The notes under the pieces are model-generated. The model made no database searches, had not been told where the DNA came from, and saw nothing but the letters and a program-made list of their open reading frames with translations. From Methanobacteriales archaeon HGW-Methanobacteriales-1 (GTDB taxonomy: Archaea; Methanobacteriota; Methanobacteria; Methanobacteriales; Methanobacteriaceae): a stretch of 64,000 bases of DNA. The stretch lies in NCBI GenBank assembly GCA_002839705.1, contig PGYO01000001.1, positions 1 to 64,000 of the forward strand. Reading direction: 5' to 3'. The translations under genes and the position numbers were made by a program. Within the stretch, counting starts at the first letter, position 1. Each line of letters begins with the position of its first letter. This document shows, piece after piece, positions 18,131 to 26,942 of this stretch.

Positions 18131-18217
18131 TTTGAAATCTATTCCTGATTTATTAATTCTATTGTTCAATTATCAATTCTTTTTATTAATTTTTTTATTT
18201 AATTTTCGTATGTTTTA

Positions 18218-18233
18218 TTATAATTAATTATAA
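18218..18233. terminator. AT palindrome at convergent gene ends
   Basis: TTATAATTAATTATAA is a perfect 16-base palindrome overlapping the stop of the MFS gene (minus strand) and 88 bases after the convergent gene's stop. T-rich tracts precede it on the plus strand. Its position fits transcription termination, but AT-rich palindromes are common in this DNA. Confidence 0.35.
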
Positions 18234-19621
18234 GCTGTTTCCCTGTCTTTTTTTAAAACCAGTAAAAAGATTAAAAAAGTTCCTATAATGCTTAGAATAA
18301 AGAATATAGAAAATGTAATCTTTTGACTGGATATAAATGCTGCAAATTGGGAAGGAACAACTTCTAATCCTCCCAAAGTTCCTGAAAATACTAAAAGCAA
18401 AATACCTAAACTTAAAAGCTGACCAGTAAAAATCACAGTGGACATTACCGCAGATGCAGAACCATAAAACTCCCGATCAATGGAACTCATAAAAATATTG
18501 GTGTTAGGGGAAGAGAATAGTGCATTTCCCAGGCCTAAAATCACTGCTAAAACAATTATATAAATTATACTGGTCCCAAACCCAATAAAAATTGAAAATA
18601 ATAGGCCAATACTTGATAATATTATTCCAACTAATGCAATAGGGGCACCATATATTCTATCCGAAAGTTTGCCTGCAAATGGTGATAATAGAGCCACGGT
18701 AAGTGGTTGGATGGCTAGTAATATTCCTACAAACACAGGGCTTAAAGATTGGATGTATTGTAGATAAAGGCTTATTAAAGTCCAGATAGCGGAAGTGGAA
18801 CTTATCATTAAAAGAGTTGATGCACTGGAAATAGCCGGAACAAGTTTTTTAAATATTCTAGGATTTATAATTGGTTTAGGTGTTTTTAACTCTAAAATTA
18901 TAAATCCTACTAACAATAAAAGCCCTAAAATTACTAATAACTGCCCATATATGCTAAATACATTGGTAAAACCATATAAAAGAATTATTATGGCTGGTAC
19001 ATAAACTAATGTTCCCTTTAAATCGAAATTTTCTCCTTTGGAACCTATCCAATCGGTTTTTACTTTTAAAAAGATTAAAATAAGGATTATTAAACCAATA
19101 GGTATGTTAAATAAAAATATACTTCTCCAACCAAAATTTTGGGTTAAAAAACCACCTAATAATGGCCCGGCTAGAAGTCCAATATACACTGAGGTCACAT
19201 AAATTCCAAAATACTCTCCACGGGATCCTAGAGGAAATACTGAACTTAGTATGGCTACTCCAGTACCAAATATCATGGAACAACCCACCCCTTGCAGGAA
19301 ACTAAATACAATCAAATAAGTTGCTGATGGGGAGAAAAAAGCCATAAATGAGGAAAATGTAAATAAACTAATACCTGCGGTGAAAATCTTTTTCCGTCCA
19401 TATATATCACCTAAACGCCCAAATGGCAATATTAGTGCGGCATTGGCTAATATGAATGATGTTGGTATCCATCCTAATATGACCAGATCTAATGAGAATT
19501 CTCGGCCAATGGAGGGGAGTGAAACATTTAATGCTGCACCCATATATGGTATTAAGAAAGCACCCATCACAACCACTGTTAAGACATAGAAAGAGCTTTT
19601 TTGGTCAAGTATTTTCGCCAT
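18224..19621 (-). CDS. MFS transporter (drug:H+ antiporter, DHA2-like)
   Basis: 465 aa with 12-14 hydrophobic helices. The loop 2-3 signature is GRLGDIYGRKKIF, followed by motif C-like VYIGLLAGPLLGGFLTQNFGWRSIF after helix 5, typical of EmrB/QacA-type exporters. The protein sits in the membrane and probably exports lipophilic compounds in exchange for protons or sodium. Substrate unknown. The ATG has no clear ribosome site. Confidence 0.85.
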   Translation of the reverse strand: MAKILDQKSSFYVLTVVVMGAFLIPYMGAALNVSLPSIGREFSLDLVILGWIPTSFILANAALILPFGRLGDIYGRKKIFTAGISLFTFSSFMAFFSPSATYLIVFSFLQGVGCSMIFGTGVAILSSVFPLGSRGEYFGIYVTSVYIGLLAGPLLGGFLTQNFGWRSIFLFNIPIGLIILILIFLKVKTDWIGSKGENFDLKGTLVYVPAIIILLYGFTNVFSIYGQLLVILGLLLLVGFIILELKTPKPIINPRIFKKLVPAISSASTLLMISSTSAIWTLISLYLQYIQSLSPVFVGILLAIQPLTVALLSPFAGKLSDRIYGAPIALVGIILSSIGLLFSIFIGFGTSIIYIIVLAVILGLGNALFSSPNTNIFMSSIDREFYGSASAVMSTVIFTGQLLSLGILLLVFSGTLGGLEVVPSQFAAFISSQKITFSIFFILSIIGTFLIFLLVLKKDRETAYN

Positions 19622-19743
19622 AACAACACTTTTAGATATTTTTTAATAATTCATTAATTATTATTTATTGGGGTTAATATGAAATTCAGATCAGCCCGGT
19701 TTATCATATCTCCGGATAATAATACTTATTAAATATAATTGTA

Positions 19744-20523
19744 TCATATTTTCTGTTTATTTGAGCAGTAATAGGTGGTACGGCCTCCAACTTTTATTAT
19801 ATCTAATTTTCCACCTTTAGGACATTCCCCTCCAGGGTATCGATGGGCCAATAGGAAATTTTCAGGAAAATTGCGGGGACTATCATTGAATTCTATGGCC
19901 TTTTTTAGAACCCAGACCATATTATCATATAAATTATCCAGTTCATCATTTTTAATCTGATCTGCCTTTCTTAAAGGGTGAATTCCGCTTTGGAATAATA
20001 TTTCATCAGCATATAGGTTCCCTAACCCGGCTAAAAATTGTTGATTCATTAAAAGAGGTTTTATATGTCCTTTTCTTTTTAGGAACAATTTTTTAAAGGA
20101 TGATAAATCTATTTCCAATGCATCCGGCCCTAAATGTTTTTTATTTATAAAATCAGGGATATTTTCGCTAATACTAATTTTTCCGAATTTTCTTGAATCA
20201 TCAAAATCTAAAACATTCCCATTTTTAAATAAAAATGAAATTCTGCTATGGGGACTGATTCCTTCATCTTTTGGATGATATTTAAAAAAACCAGTCATAC
20301 CAAAATGAAAAACTAGAAATTTATTTTCAGAACTTGATGCAAAAAGATATTTTCCATATCTTGAACTGGAAACAAAATATCTATTTAAGAATTCTTTTAA
20401 ATCATTTCCAGTTATATCTACGATTATTTCGGGATTATGAATATTAATTTCTTTTATTTTCTGATGCAGGGATGTAGAATCAAAATATTGCTTGAATATT
20501 TCTAAACTCGGGAGTTCTGGCAT
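19744..20523 (-). CDS. Fpg/Nei-family DNA glycosylase with degenerate zinc finger
   Basis: 259 aa. The protein must begin MPELPSLEIF, since the catalytic Pro2 and Glu3 follow the initiator; the ATG at 20523 does this and has GAGG upstream, so the longer TTG start is rejected. RYGKYLF carries the conserved Lys. Helix-two-turn-helix GLGNLYADEILF is intact. The C-terminal zinc finger keeps only two of four Cys (ECPKGGK and YYCSNK), so it is zincless or altered. It probably removes oxidised bases. A ferritin-like gene lies just upstream on the same strand. Confidence 0.88.
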   Translation of the reverse strand: MPELPSLEIFKQYFDSTSLHQKIKEINIHNPEIIVDITGNDLKEFLNRYFVSSSRYGKYLFASSSENKFLVFHFGMTGFFKYHPKDEGISPHSRISFLFKNGNVLDFDDSRKFGKISISENIPDFINKKHLGPDALEIDLSSFKKLFLKRKGHIKPLLMNQQFLAGLGNLYADEILFQSGIHPLRKADQIKNDELDNLYDNMVWVLKKAIEFNDSPRNFPENFLLAHRYPGGECPKGGKLDIIKVGGRTTYYCSNKQKI

Positions 20524-20573
20524 AATTGGCCTCAAAAATTGATAAAGGTAAAAGAGAAAATTAAGGAATGAAA

Positions 20574-20981
20574 TTAACTTATATTCTTCAAATGTTCATT
20601 GAATTCTTTTCGGTGCCGTTTTTCTTCGTCTATGATATGTTTTAAAACACCAACAACTTCTTCATTATCAATAATTTCAATTTGCCTTTGATATTCATCG
20701 ATGCCTTCGGTTTCTTTTTGAATTTGAAGCTTTAACTGCCCTATCAAATCATCTGAACTGAAATCCAATTCTTTATGTTCCATAGTTGGTTTGCCTCCTC
20801 TTTTGACTATTAAATCGGCTAACCACCACATATGTCTCATTTCATCTACAGATATGGCTTCTGTAAGTCTGCTAACTTCACAATCTTTAATAATAAATGA
20901 ATTATATGCATAAATCATGGTAGCTTCCAGCTCATGAACAAAATCAATGTTTAGGAGCCTTATTATTTCTTCATTGTCCAT
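20574..20981 (-). CDS. Ferritin-like diiron protein
   Basis: 135 aa, four-helix bundle. Diiron ligands are in place: Glu17/Glu19 (FVHELEAT), Glu47 and His50 (DEMRH), Glu90 (QKETEGIDEYQ), and Glu120 with His123 (EEKRH). This fits the bacterioferritin/rubrerythrin-like group without a rubredoxin domain. It probably stores iron or removes peroxide. GGAGG precedes the ATG. The Fpg/Nei gene starts 50 bases downstream, so iron/oxidative stress protection and base repair may be co-expressed. Confidence 0.85.
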   Translation of the reverse strand: MDNEEIIRLLNIDFVHELEATMIYAYNSFIIKDCEVSRLTEAISVDEMRHMWWLADLIVKRGGKPTMEHKELDFSSDDLIGQLKLQIQKETEGIDEYQRQIEIIDNEEVVGVLKHIIDEEKRHRKEFNEHLKNIS

Positions 20982-21122
20982 TAAATTTCCTCCATAGTAG
21001 TTATAAATTGTATTTTTAACGTATTTTCAATTATTAGTCAATTAAAATAATTTAATAATATGATTAAAATTATTCACTAAGTTATGCATTTACTATTAAT
21101 ACTCAATTTAATTAATCTATCA

Positions 21123-21887
21123 TTAAATTTTATAAATGCGTAAAAATTCTTCTAAATCTTCAACTTCTCCGAATTTAAGCGTATTCATGGTCTTTTGGCA
21201 TATCTTTATATTTTCCATATCGTCACTGTTTAAAATATTTCGCTCATGGAGTAGATTAATTAAAAAATCAAGTGTATTATCATTTTTGATCAAATCCTTT
21301 TTAAGAGCTTCTAATTCTGGATTAATGGGGGAATGACTTTTAAATTTATCATAAATATCTTCATAGAGCAATAATGCACATTTAACTACATCTTCCTTTC
21401 GGGACCATATAATTCTCTCAAACCGCATATTCTTTTTTTCTTTAGAAATACCGATTCTAATAACCTTAAAATATCCAGTTTGATGGTATAATTCTTGAAT
21501 TTTTTCCCAGAAATCTAGTTTTAATTCAACTATGGCTTTTATAATTAGCGAATCACCTTTTGAACTATTTATTTCTTCATAATATTCATATGGTTTGATA
21601 TTTAATTCATTTAATTCCAGATAATCTATTTTAAGATTTTCTACTTCTTCTATTTCTAGCATATATCGAATTACAGGATTTCCTTCAGTATAATAATATG
21701 ATGAATTTTTAACTATCCACTGCTGTCTGTTTTCTTTGGAAAAAATTGTTTCTGGAACTTTCTTTTGATTATAAACTTGGAAATGTATTTTGAGTTTTTC
21801 AAGTGTCCTTCCAGTATGTTTTGATTTAATTTCTTGCTTTTTTTCCACTTCTGCATTAACTTCATGTTTTCCAATCATGAAAAGCAT
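21123..21887 (-). CDS. Hypothetical protein, 254 aa
   Basis: Not recognised. The start is set at the ATG of MLFMIGKHEVNAEV because AGGGGG lies 6 bases upstream; an in-frame ATG 12 codons earlier lacks this. The sequence is alpha/beta with mixed charge, no membrane segments and no Cys cluster. The first 130 residues alternate strands (KLKIHFQVYNQKKVPETIF, VEEVENLKIDYLELNELNI), the remainder is helical. No operon partner. Confidence 0.6.
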   Translation of the reverse strand: MLFMIGKHEVNAEVEKKQEIKSKHTGRTLEKLKIHFQVYNQKKVPETIFSKENRQQWIVKNSSYYYTEGNPVIRYMLEIEEVENLKIDYLELNELNIKPYEYYEEINSSKGDSLIIKAIVELKLDFWEKIQELYHQTGYFKVIRIGISKEKKNMRFERIIWSRKEDVVKCALLLYEDIYDKFKSHSPINPELEALKKDLIKNDNTLDFLINLLHERNILNSDDMENIKICQKTMNTLKFGEVEDLEEFLRIYKI

Positions 21888-22060
21888 TAAAAACCCCCTA
21901 ACCATAAATACCGAATTAAACAATATAAGTACTATTTTATTTTTTAAGACAAATAAATTTTATTAGAAACATTAGAAATTCACTTGAAATTGTTTATTAA
22001 AGCCAGATTTCTAATTATTAAATTTATTAATCGAATATCAACCAAACTTTAACGCTAAAA

Positions 22061-22636
22061 ATGATTCAAATGAGTGAAAATATTTTTATTGAGGATATAG
22101 AGATAGAATATAGCATTATTCGTAGAAAAATTAAAAATCCGCGCATGGAATTTAAAACCGGAAGACTAGTTTTAATTTTACCAAATAACTACAAAAATCA
22201 CAAAAAACTTATTGAAAAGCATAAAAACTGGATTTATAATAAGTTAGACGTGGTTGAAAAGTCAAAAAACTGTTATCTAAACATAAATCGGAGTAAAAAT
22301 GAGCTAAGGGCGGAAATTCATCATTTGGTAGAATTTTATTCTAGCAGCATGCAATTAACTCCAGGAAATATTTCTTTTCGCCAAATGAAAAAAAGATGGG
22401 GAAGCTGTGATAGTGAAGGAAACCTCAAATTTAATACTAGATTGAGGTATCTCCCTGAAGATCTTATAGATTATGTTGTTTTCCATGAACTAGCCCATTT
22501 GCTTGAATTTGCCCACAATAGGGATTTTTGGCAAATAATCCGTCTGAAGTTTCCTGATTACAAGAAAAAAGACCAGGAACTTTCTATTTACTGGTTCGCA
22601 ATAATGGAAAAAACAAATAATTTCCAAGATCCTTAA
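22061..22636 (+). CDS. YgjP-like zinc metallopeptidase (DUF45)
   Basis: 191 aa. The zinc site is His142-Glu143-x2-His146 in VVFHELAHLLEFAHN, with His152 before the FW pair as third ligand. The preceding RQMKKRWGSCDSEGNL is the family signature. In bacteria such genes are often tied to restriction systems or are free-standing; the role here is unknown. Two ATGs are close together (22061 and 22070) and neither has a clear ribosome site, so the exact start is uncertain. Confidence 0.85.
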   Translation: MIQMSENIFIEDIEIEYSIIRRKIKNPRMEFKTGRLVLILPNNYKNHKKLIEKHKNWIYNKLDVVEKSKNCYLNINRSKNELRAEIHHLVEFYSSSMQLTPGNISFRQMKKRWGSCDSEGNLKFNTRLRYLPEDLIDYVVFHELAHLLEFAHNRDFWQIIRLKFPDYKKKDQELSIYWFAIMEKTNNFQDP

Positions 22637-22645
22637 AAAATCTTA

Positions 22646-22665
22646 AAGAATTCTTAATTTTTTTT
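22646..22665 (+). terminator. AAGAATTCTT hairpin with T-run
   Basis: A 10-base palindrome (22646-22655) followed within 2 bases by eight Ts, ten bases after the stop of the YgjP-like gene. The form matches a T-run terminator; the convergent nadA gene ends at 22750. Confidence 0.55.
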
Positions 22666-22749
22666 ATTAATTTCAATTTTACTTAAATTATAAAAATAAA
22701 TTAAATTTGAATAAATTAAAGAAATAATTTAACTTAATTCTTCAATATA

Positions 22750-23667
22750 TCAGCCAGAGATTTCTAACATCTTTTGCACGGCCTTCAAAGCCTTAGAAGC
22801 AATGTCTTCTGGAACACTAACTATAAATTCTTCATTTAAAAGAGAATTTTTTACTTTTTCAAGAGTATGAAGCTTCATATTTTCACAAATGGCCTCGTCA
22901 AAAGCAGGTATTGGGTTCTTTTCCGGGTTTTCTCTTTTGATCCGAGTGCTCATATCTATTTCCGTTCCGATTATAAATGTGTCATTTGGAGATTCTTGAA
23001 CCTGTTTTAACATCCCACCGGTACTTAAAACATGGTCTCCAACTTCTTGAACTTCTGGATCGCACTCTGGATGCACAAGAACTTCAGCATCAGGATATTT
23101 TTCTTTCATGATTATGATATCTGCTGGATTGAACATTTTGTGGACGTAACAATGCCCCTTTTTGGGTATGGGGATTATTTCTTTATCTGTGTGCTGAGAT
23201 ACAAACCAAGCCAGATTTCTATCTGGTCCAAATAAAATGGTGTCTTCTTTTAGACTTTCCACCACTTTAATTGCATTGGCGGATGTACAAAGAACATCGG
23301 CTTCGGCTTTAGATTCTGCCAGTGTATTAACATATAAAACAACTGCAGCATCGGGATAAACTTTTTTAGCTTTCCTAATTTCTTCTGCAGGGAGCATATG
23401 GGCCATGGGGCATTCTGCATCTGCATCGGGTATCACAATTTTTTTATCTGGGTTCAGAATAAATGCAGTTTCTGCCATAAAATCTACTCCACAGAAAACC
23501 ACGAGGTCTTTATCTTTTATTTGGGATGCCTTTATACAAAGTTCCAGGGAATCACCAATAAAATCAGCAATTTCTTGTATTTCACCTGGCTGGTAATTGT
23601 GGGATAATATGATTGCGTTCTTTTCTTTTTTAAGTTTTATAATCTCTTTCTGTAGTTGATTAAGCAT
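22750..23667 (-). CDS. nadA: Quinolinate synthase NadA
   Basis: 305 aa. The enzyme condenses iminoaspartate with dihydroxyacetone phosphate to quinolinate in de novo NAD synthesis. The three Cys that hold the catalytic [4Fe-4S] cluster are at 86 (AECPMAHML), 173 (KGHCYVHKMF) and 261 (EAICENMKLHT). Three pseudo-repeated domains are evident. The ATG is preceded by AGGA within a small dyad. NadC, the next enzyme, is encoded 4.5 kb away on the other strand, so the pathway is split. Confidence 0.96.
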   Translation of the reverse strand: MLNQLQKEIIKLKKEKNAIILSHNYQPGEIQEIADFIGDSLELCIKASQIKDKDLVVFCGVDFMAETAFILNPDKKIVIPDADAECPMAHMLPAEEIRKAKKVYPDAAVVLYVNTLAESKAEADVLCTSANAIKVVESLKEDTILFGPDRNLAWFVSQHTDKEIIPIPKKGHCYVHKMFNPADIIIMKEKYPDAEVLVHPECDPEVQEVGDHVLSTGGMLKQVQESPNDTFIIGTEIDMSTRIKRENPEKNPIPAFDEAICENMKLHTLEKVKNSLLNEEFIVSVPEDIASKALKAVQKMLEISG

Positions 23668-23670
23668 TTT

Positions 23671-23685
23671 ATCGTCCTATACGAT
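23671..23685. promoter_or_regulatory. ATCGT-N5-ACGAT dyad at nadA start
   Basis: ATCGT (23671-23675) and ACGAT (23681-23685) are inverted repeats ending three bases upstream of the nadA start codon and covering its ribosome site. A regulator bound there, or an mRNA hairpin, could modulate NAD synthesis. No similar dyad occurs ahead of nadC. The arms are short, so chance is possible. Confidence 0.35.
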
Positions 23686-24073
23686 TTGAAAGATAATAAG
23701 ATCAGTATTAATGCGTTGAAGATAAATTAACAGCGTATTTAAGATTTATACATTCAGAATAATTATTAACGATACCAATATAAAAATTGTCAAGATCTTC
23801 TAAAATCATTTAATAATTGTGGATTATTGATTTATAATAGTATTAGGTCATTAATAATTTCAATTTATATTAATATAGATTAACTAATGATTTTATTATA
23901 ATTAGGCTAGAACACCTATAAAAATCTTTCAAGTTTTTTTATTTTTTATTGGGCTAATTAGATTAATAAATTATATTAAAAGTAAAATAAAAATATTATA
24001 ATAATTTTAATTTAAAGAATTATTAAACATATTATAAAAACATGAAAATTATTTCTTATTTTGAGGAAATAAT
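23686..24073. other. Intergenic region
   Basis: About 390 bp between nadA and the roadblock-domain gene's end. It contains the nadA promoter (TATA-like stretches) and a long T-run near 23936-23948 that could terminate minus-strand or plus-strand transcripts. No gene or structured RNA was seen. Confidence 0.55.
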
Positions 24074-25360
24074 TCAAGAAACTAAAAGCTTTCTAAGCTC
24101 AGGATGTATTTTTTCTTTTATTCCCAACTCTTCCATGGCAGGGCCAAATGAATCATATATCTTTTTGAATTCTGGCCTAATCATTCCCCTAAATGCATCA
24201 TATCCCATTACTCTACCATATTTGTCGGTAATGGCTGATATTATAATGGTGAAATCATCAATTGTTTTTTCAGTTCTTTCTTCTAATGGGAATTTTTCGA
24301 GGTTTTTCCGGATTACATCGAACTGCAGTGCCGAATTACTTCTCACATCCACACCATCTAATAATTCAGGACAATCATCATAGGGAATTGAATTTTTAAG
24401 CATTCCTCTGGCGGGTGCAGTTCCCATAATTTTACTGGCCCCAATGGACATAGCCAGAAGCACGGATTCATAAATATCAGTAATTAATCTGGATTTTTCT
24501 TCTAGATTTTCAGGAATAGAGACACTTTCAGGCAGTGGTGGGAATGATAATGGCGGCCTTATAACTGGTATTTCCATTTTAGGGGTTTTTAAATCCTCTG
24601 ATTCCTTAGATAGGCATTTAATATCTAATTCTTCAACAACATCTATTTCTTCAGCTTTTTTAATTTCTTCAGATGATTCAACTGGTTTTGCTGGCTGAAT
24701 TTCCTCTTTTAGCTGTTCATTTTCATCAGTCAAAGATTTTTGTGAGGTAGGTATGTCTATTTCCGCTTTATATTTTAAATAATCCTCTGAAACCTTTGAA
24801 GGACCTTCGGATATCTTAGATTCATTACTAGATTCAATAATCTCATGTTCTAGTTTTTTAACTGGCGGGACTTTTTCATCTTCTTTCAGCTTTAATTCTG
24901 CAGAAGATTCTGCTTTTGTTTGTAAACCGACTTTAACCTCAGCAACAAGCTCTTGTGTTGGCTCAAGTTCTATATAGTCCTGTATTTCCTTTATTTCTTT
25001 CATTTCTTTTATCAAATTAGCTGATTTTTTAGAAGAAAGAATAACCATCCCAATATTTGCTTTAATATTAGTTAAAACTACTAAATGTGCTTTTTCAAGG
25101 CTTAAAAAAAGTGCTTTCCCTCTAACAGATTCAACGAGAACTCTTTCAATTTGCCCTTCTTTACTTAAATCGAGTAGTTTTTCTGAGGAACTGCTTATGA
25201 TATTGGCCATAGATCCAAAAAGATCCACATCCTTGTATGAAAGGTTGCTGTATAAAATCTCTCCTTGATTGTCTACAACTAATGTCCCATCTACTCCAGT
25301 GATATTATTTACACTAGCTAAGGCTTTTTCTAACTTTGATTTGAGTTCGGAATCTTTCAT
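24074..25360 (-). CDS. Roadblock/LC7-domain protein with long linker and C-terminal domain
   Basis: 428 aa in three parts. Residues 1-115 form a roadblock/LC7 domain (VDGTLVVDNQGEIL, VLVESVRGKALFLSL, IGMVILSSKKSANLI), close to the 115-aa protein at 31859-32206. Residues about 130-275 are a Glu/Lys/Pro/Ser-rich, probably disordered linker. Residues about 285-428 form a conserved-looking domain (ALQFDVIRKNLEKFP, IIISAITDKYGRVMGYDAFRGMI) that I do not recognise. Roadblock proteins often partner small GTPases or ATPases; no GTPase lies beside it. Function unknown. Confidence 0.75.
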   Translation of the reverse strand: MKDSELKSKLEKALASVNNITGVDGTLVVDNQGEILYSNLSYKDVDLFGSMANIISSSSEKLLDLSKEGQIERVLVESVRGKALFLSLEKAHLVVLTNIKANIGMVILSSKKSANLIKEMKEIKEIQDYIELEPTQELVAEVKVGLQTKAESSAELKLKEDEKVPPVKKLEHEIIESSNESKISEGPSKVSEDYLKYKAEIDIPTSQKSLTDENEQLKEEIQPAKPVESSEEIKKAEEIDVVEELDIKCLSKESEDLKTPKMEIPVIRPPLSFPPLPESVSIPENLEEKSRLITDIYESVLLAMSIGASKIMGTAPARGMLKNSIPYDDCPELLDGVDVRSNSALQFDVIRKNLEKFPLEERTEKTIDDFTIIISAITDKYGRVMGYDAFRGMIRPEFKKIYDSFGPAMEELGIKEKIHPELRKLLVS

Positions 25361-25609
25361 GAGGGATACCTGCCCTTTAATAATCCTTTATAATAATTTT
25401 AAGACATAATCTTTATATTAATTAGCTAATTCCTAACATTAATTGATATATTTATTCTCTTAACTTATAGTATAATAAATATTTATCCTTGCTTAAATTT
25501 TTATAATAAATTTTTATCAATATTTTTTTTTAAAATATATTTATTATGGCTATTTTATTATAGAGAAATTATAATAAGATTGATTTAAAATAAAAAATAG
25601 ATATTTTAC

Positions 25610-26209
25610 TTAGATATTCTCTGTTGAAACGAGTTTGCAATGTGTAATCCATGCTGCACTCTTTCTTCCAGGAGGATAACAAGTAATTAACATTAAACTG
25701 GCTTCTCCGCTTTGGGCAAATTTTATGGGGTTTGTTTTATAATCCCATCGAATATCCTTTCCATTAGAACTTACTTTATAAATATATTTTTTTGAAAGAA
25801 TCAAATCTTCTATTATAACTTGATCTCCTACTTTTAAAGTCCCTAATTTTTTGAATGGACCAGAATATGTAGTTCTATGTCCTAATAGTCCACATTCGCC
25901 GGGTTTTCCAGGGGAAACACTTTCACTATAATGATAAACCGAGTTATATGCATTTACCGTATCAGAACGAATCCAACAATTTAGGCCTATTTTAGGAATA
26001 ATTAATTTTGCAGTGTTCGAAGCATAAACACTGTTCGTGGGGCTAGCATCGGGGTTTAAAAGGTTTTTAGGCGCGGTTTTATAATGCTCTAAAACGGCCT
26101 GAGAATCTTTCATTTTCTGAAATTCATAATATCCAATTATTCCAATACCTAAAGAAATAATAATACAAACCGCAATTATTGCTATTGAATAAGTTTTATA
26201 TTTATTCAT
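25610..26209 (-). CDS. Membrane-anchored sortase
   Basis: 199 aa. An N-terminal membrane anchor (residues 9-28) precedes the sortase barrel. Catalytic residues: His111 in LLGHRTTYSGPF, Cys177 in MLITCYPPG, and Arg182 in GRKSAAW as the candidate activating Arg. The layout is closest to class D/E sortases. Sortases attach surface proteins to the wall by transpeptidation; in Methanobacteriales the wall is pseudomurein. It is the last gene of an overlapping tRNase Z - MscS - sortase operon. No sortase-signal substrate was found in the window. Confidence 0.85.
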   Translation of the reverse strand: MNKYKTYSIAIIAVCIIISLGIGIIGYYEFQKMKDSQAVLEHYKTAPKNLLNPDASPTNSVYASNTAKLIIPKIGLNCWIRSDTVNAYNSVYHYSESVSPGKPGECGLLGHRTTYSGPFKKLGTLKVGDQVIIEDLILSKKYIYKVSSNGKDIRWDYKTNPIKFAQSGEASLMLITCYPPGRKSAAWITHCKLVSTENI

Positions 26210-26942
26210 TTTCCATGACCAAGATTTTTTTAAGTTCTTCAGCCATTAATGATCTGTAATGGGCTACTTGTTTTGGATTAGATGTCCATGCAGTAATTTT
26301 TGCTTTAACACCCACATCTGAAAGTTCTAATAACATTACTTTGGGTTTAGGTCTCTTATTTACCCATTCAAATTCGTCCAGGATTTTTTCAATATCAATA
26401 GTTAATTCTTCTAAATCAAATGTGTAGGGGATTGTAATTCCTAAATCGACTCTTCTCCGATCCATATATGTATAATTGGAGTATGGGCTGGTTGAAAAAG
26501 CTGAATTAGGTATAGTAATCACACTGTTATCTGGAGTAGTTATGGTGGTCACTCTAAAACCCACTTTGGTAACCTTTCCCTTTTGATTGGAAACGGCAAT
26601 TGTATCTCCTACTTTAAAACTCTTATCTGCTAGTATAAACATTCCTGATATGAAATTGGCAATTATGTCTCTGGCAGCAAACCCAACGGCCACACCAACT
26701 ATTCCTAAACTGACAGCAATACCAGTAATATCTATTCCCAGCTCTTTTAATATTAAACTAATGGCAATGATGTAAATACTGTAGTTTATAATTTCTTGAA
26801 GAACTTGAATTACAGTAATATCAATATCCCATCTTTGGAATGTTTTTTTAAGCAAGTAACTTACCCATTTAGTTATTATAATCGTGACTATGATTGTAAT
26901 GAGAATCATAACTATATCTTTAAGGTAGGGATTAATTTCCAT
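26202..26942 (-). CDS. MscS-family mechanosensitive ion channel
   Basis: 246 aa. Three N-terminal membrane helices (about 10-33, 48-68 and 74-98) lead into the conserved pore-helix and beta domain: SLGIVGVAVGFAARDIIANFISG and FKVGDTIAVSNQKGKVTKVGFRVT (shown in part). This channel relieves osmotic pressure by opening under membrane tension. The stop overlaps the sortase start by 8 bases and its start overlaps the tRNase Z end by 11 bases, so the three genes are translationally coupled. Confidence 0.9.
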   Translation of the reverse strand: MEINPYLKDIVMILITIIVTIIITKWVSYLLKKTFQRWDIDITVIQVLQEIINYSIYIIAISLILKELGIDITGIAVSLGIVGVAVGFAARDIIANFISGMFILADKSFKVGDTIAVSNQKGKVTKVGFRVTTITTPDNSVITIPNSAFSTSPYSNYTYMDRRRVDLGITIPYTFDLEELTIDIEKILDEFEWVNKRPKPKVMLLELSDVGVKAKITAWTSNPKQVAHYRSLMAEELKKILVMENE

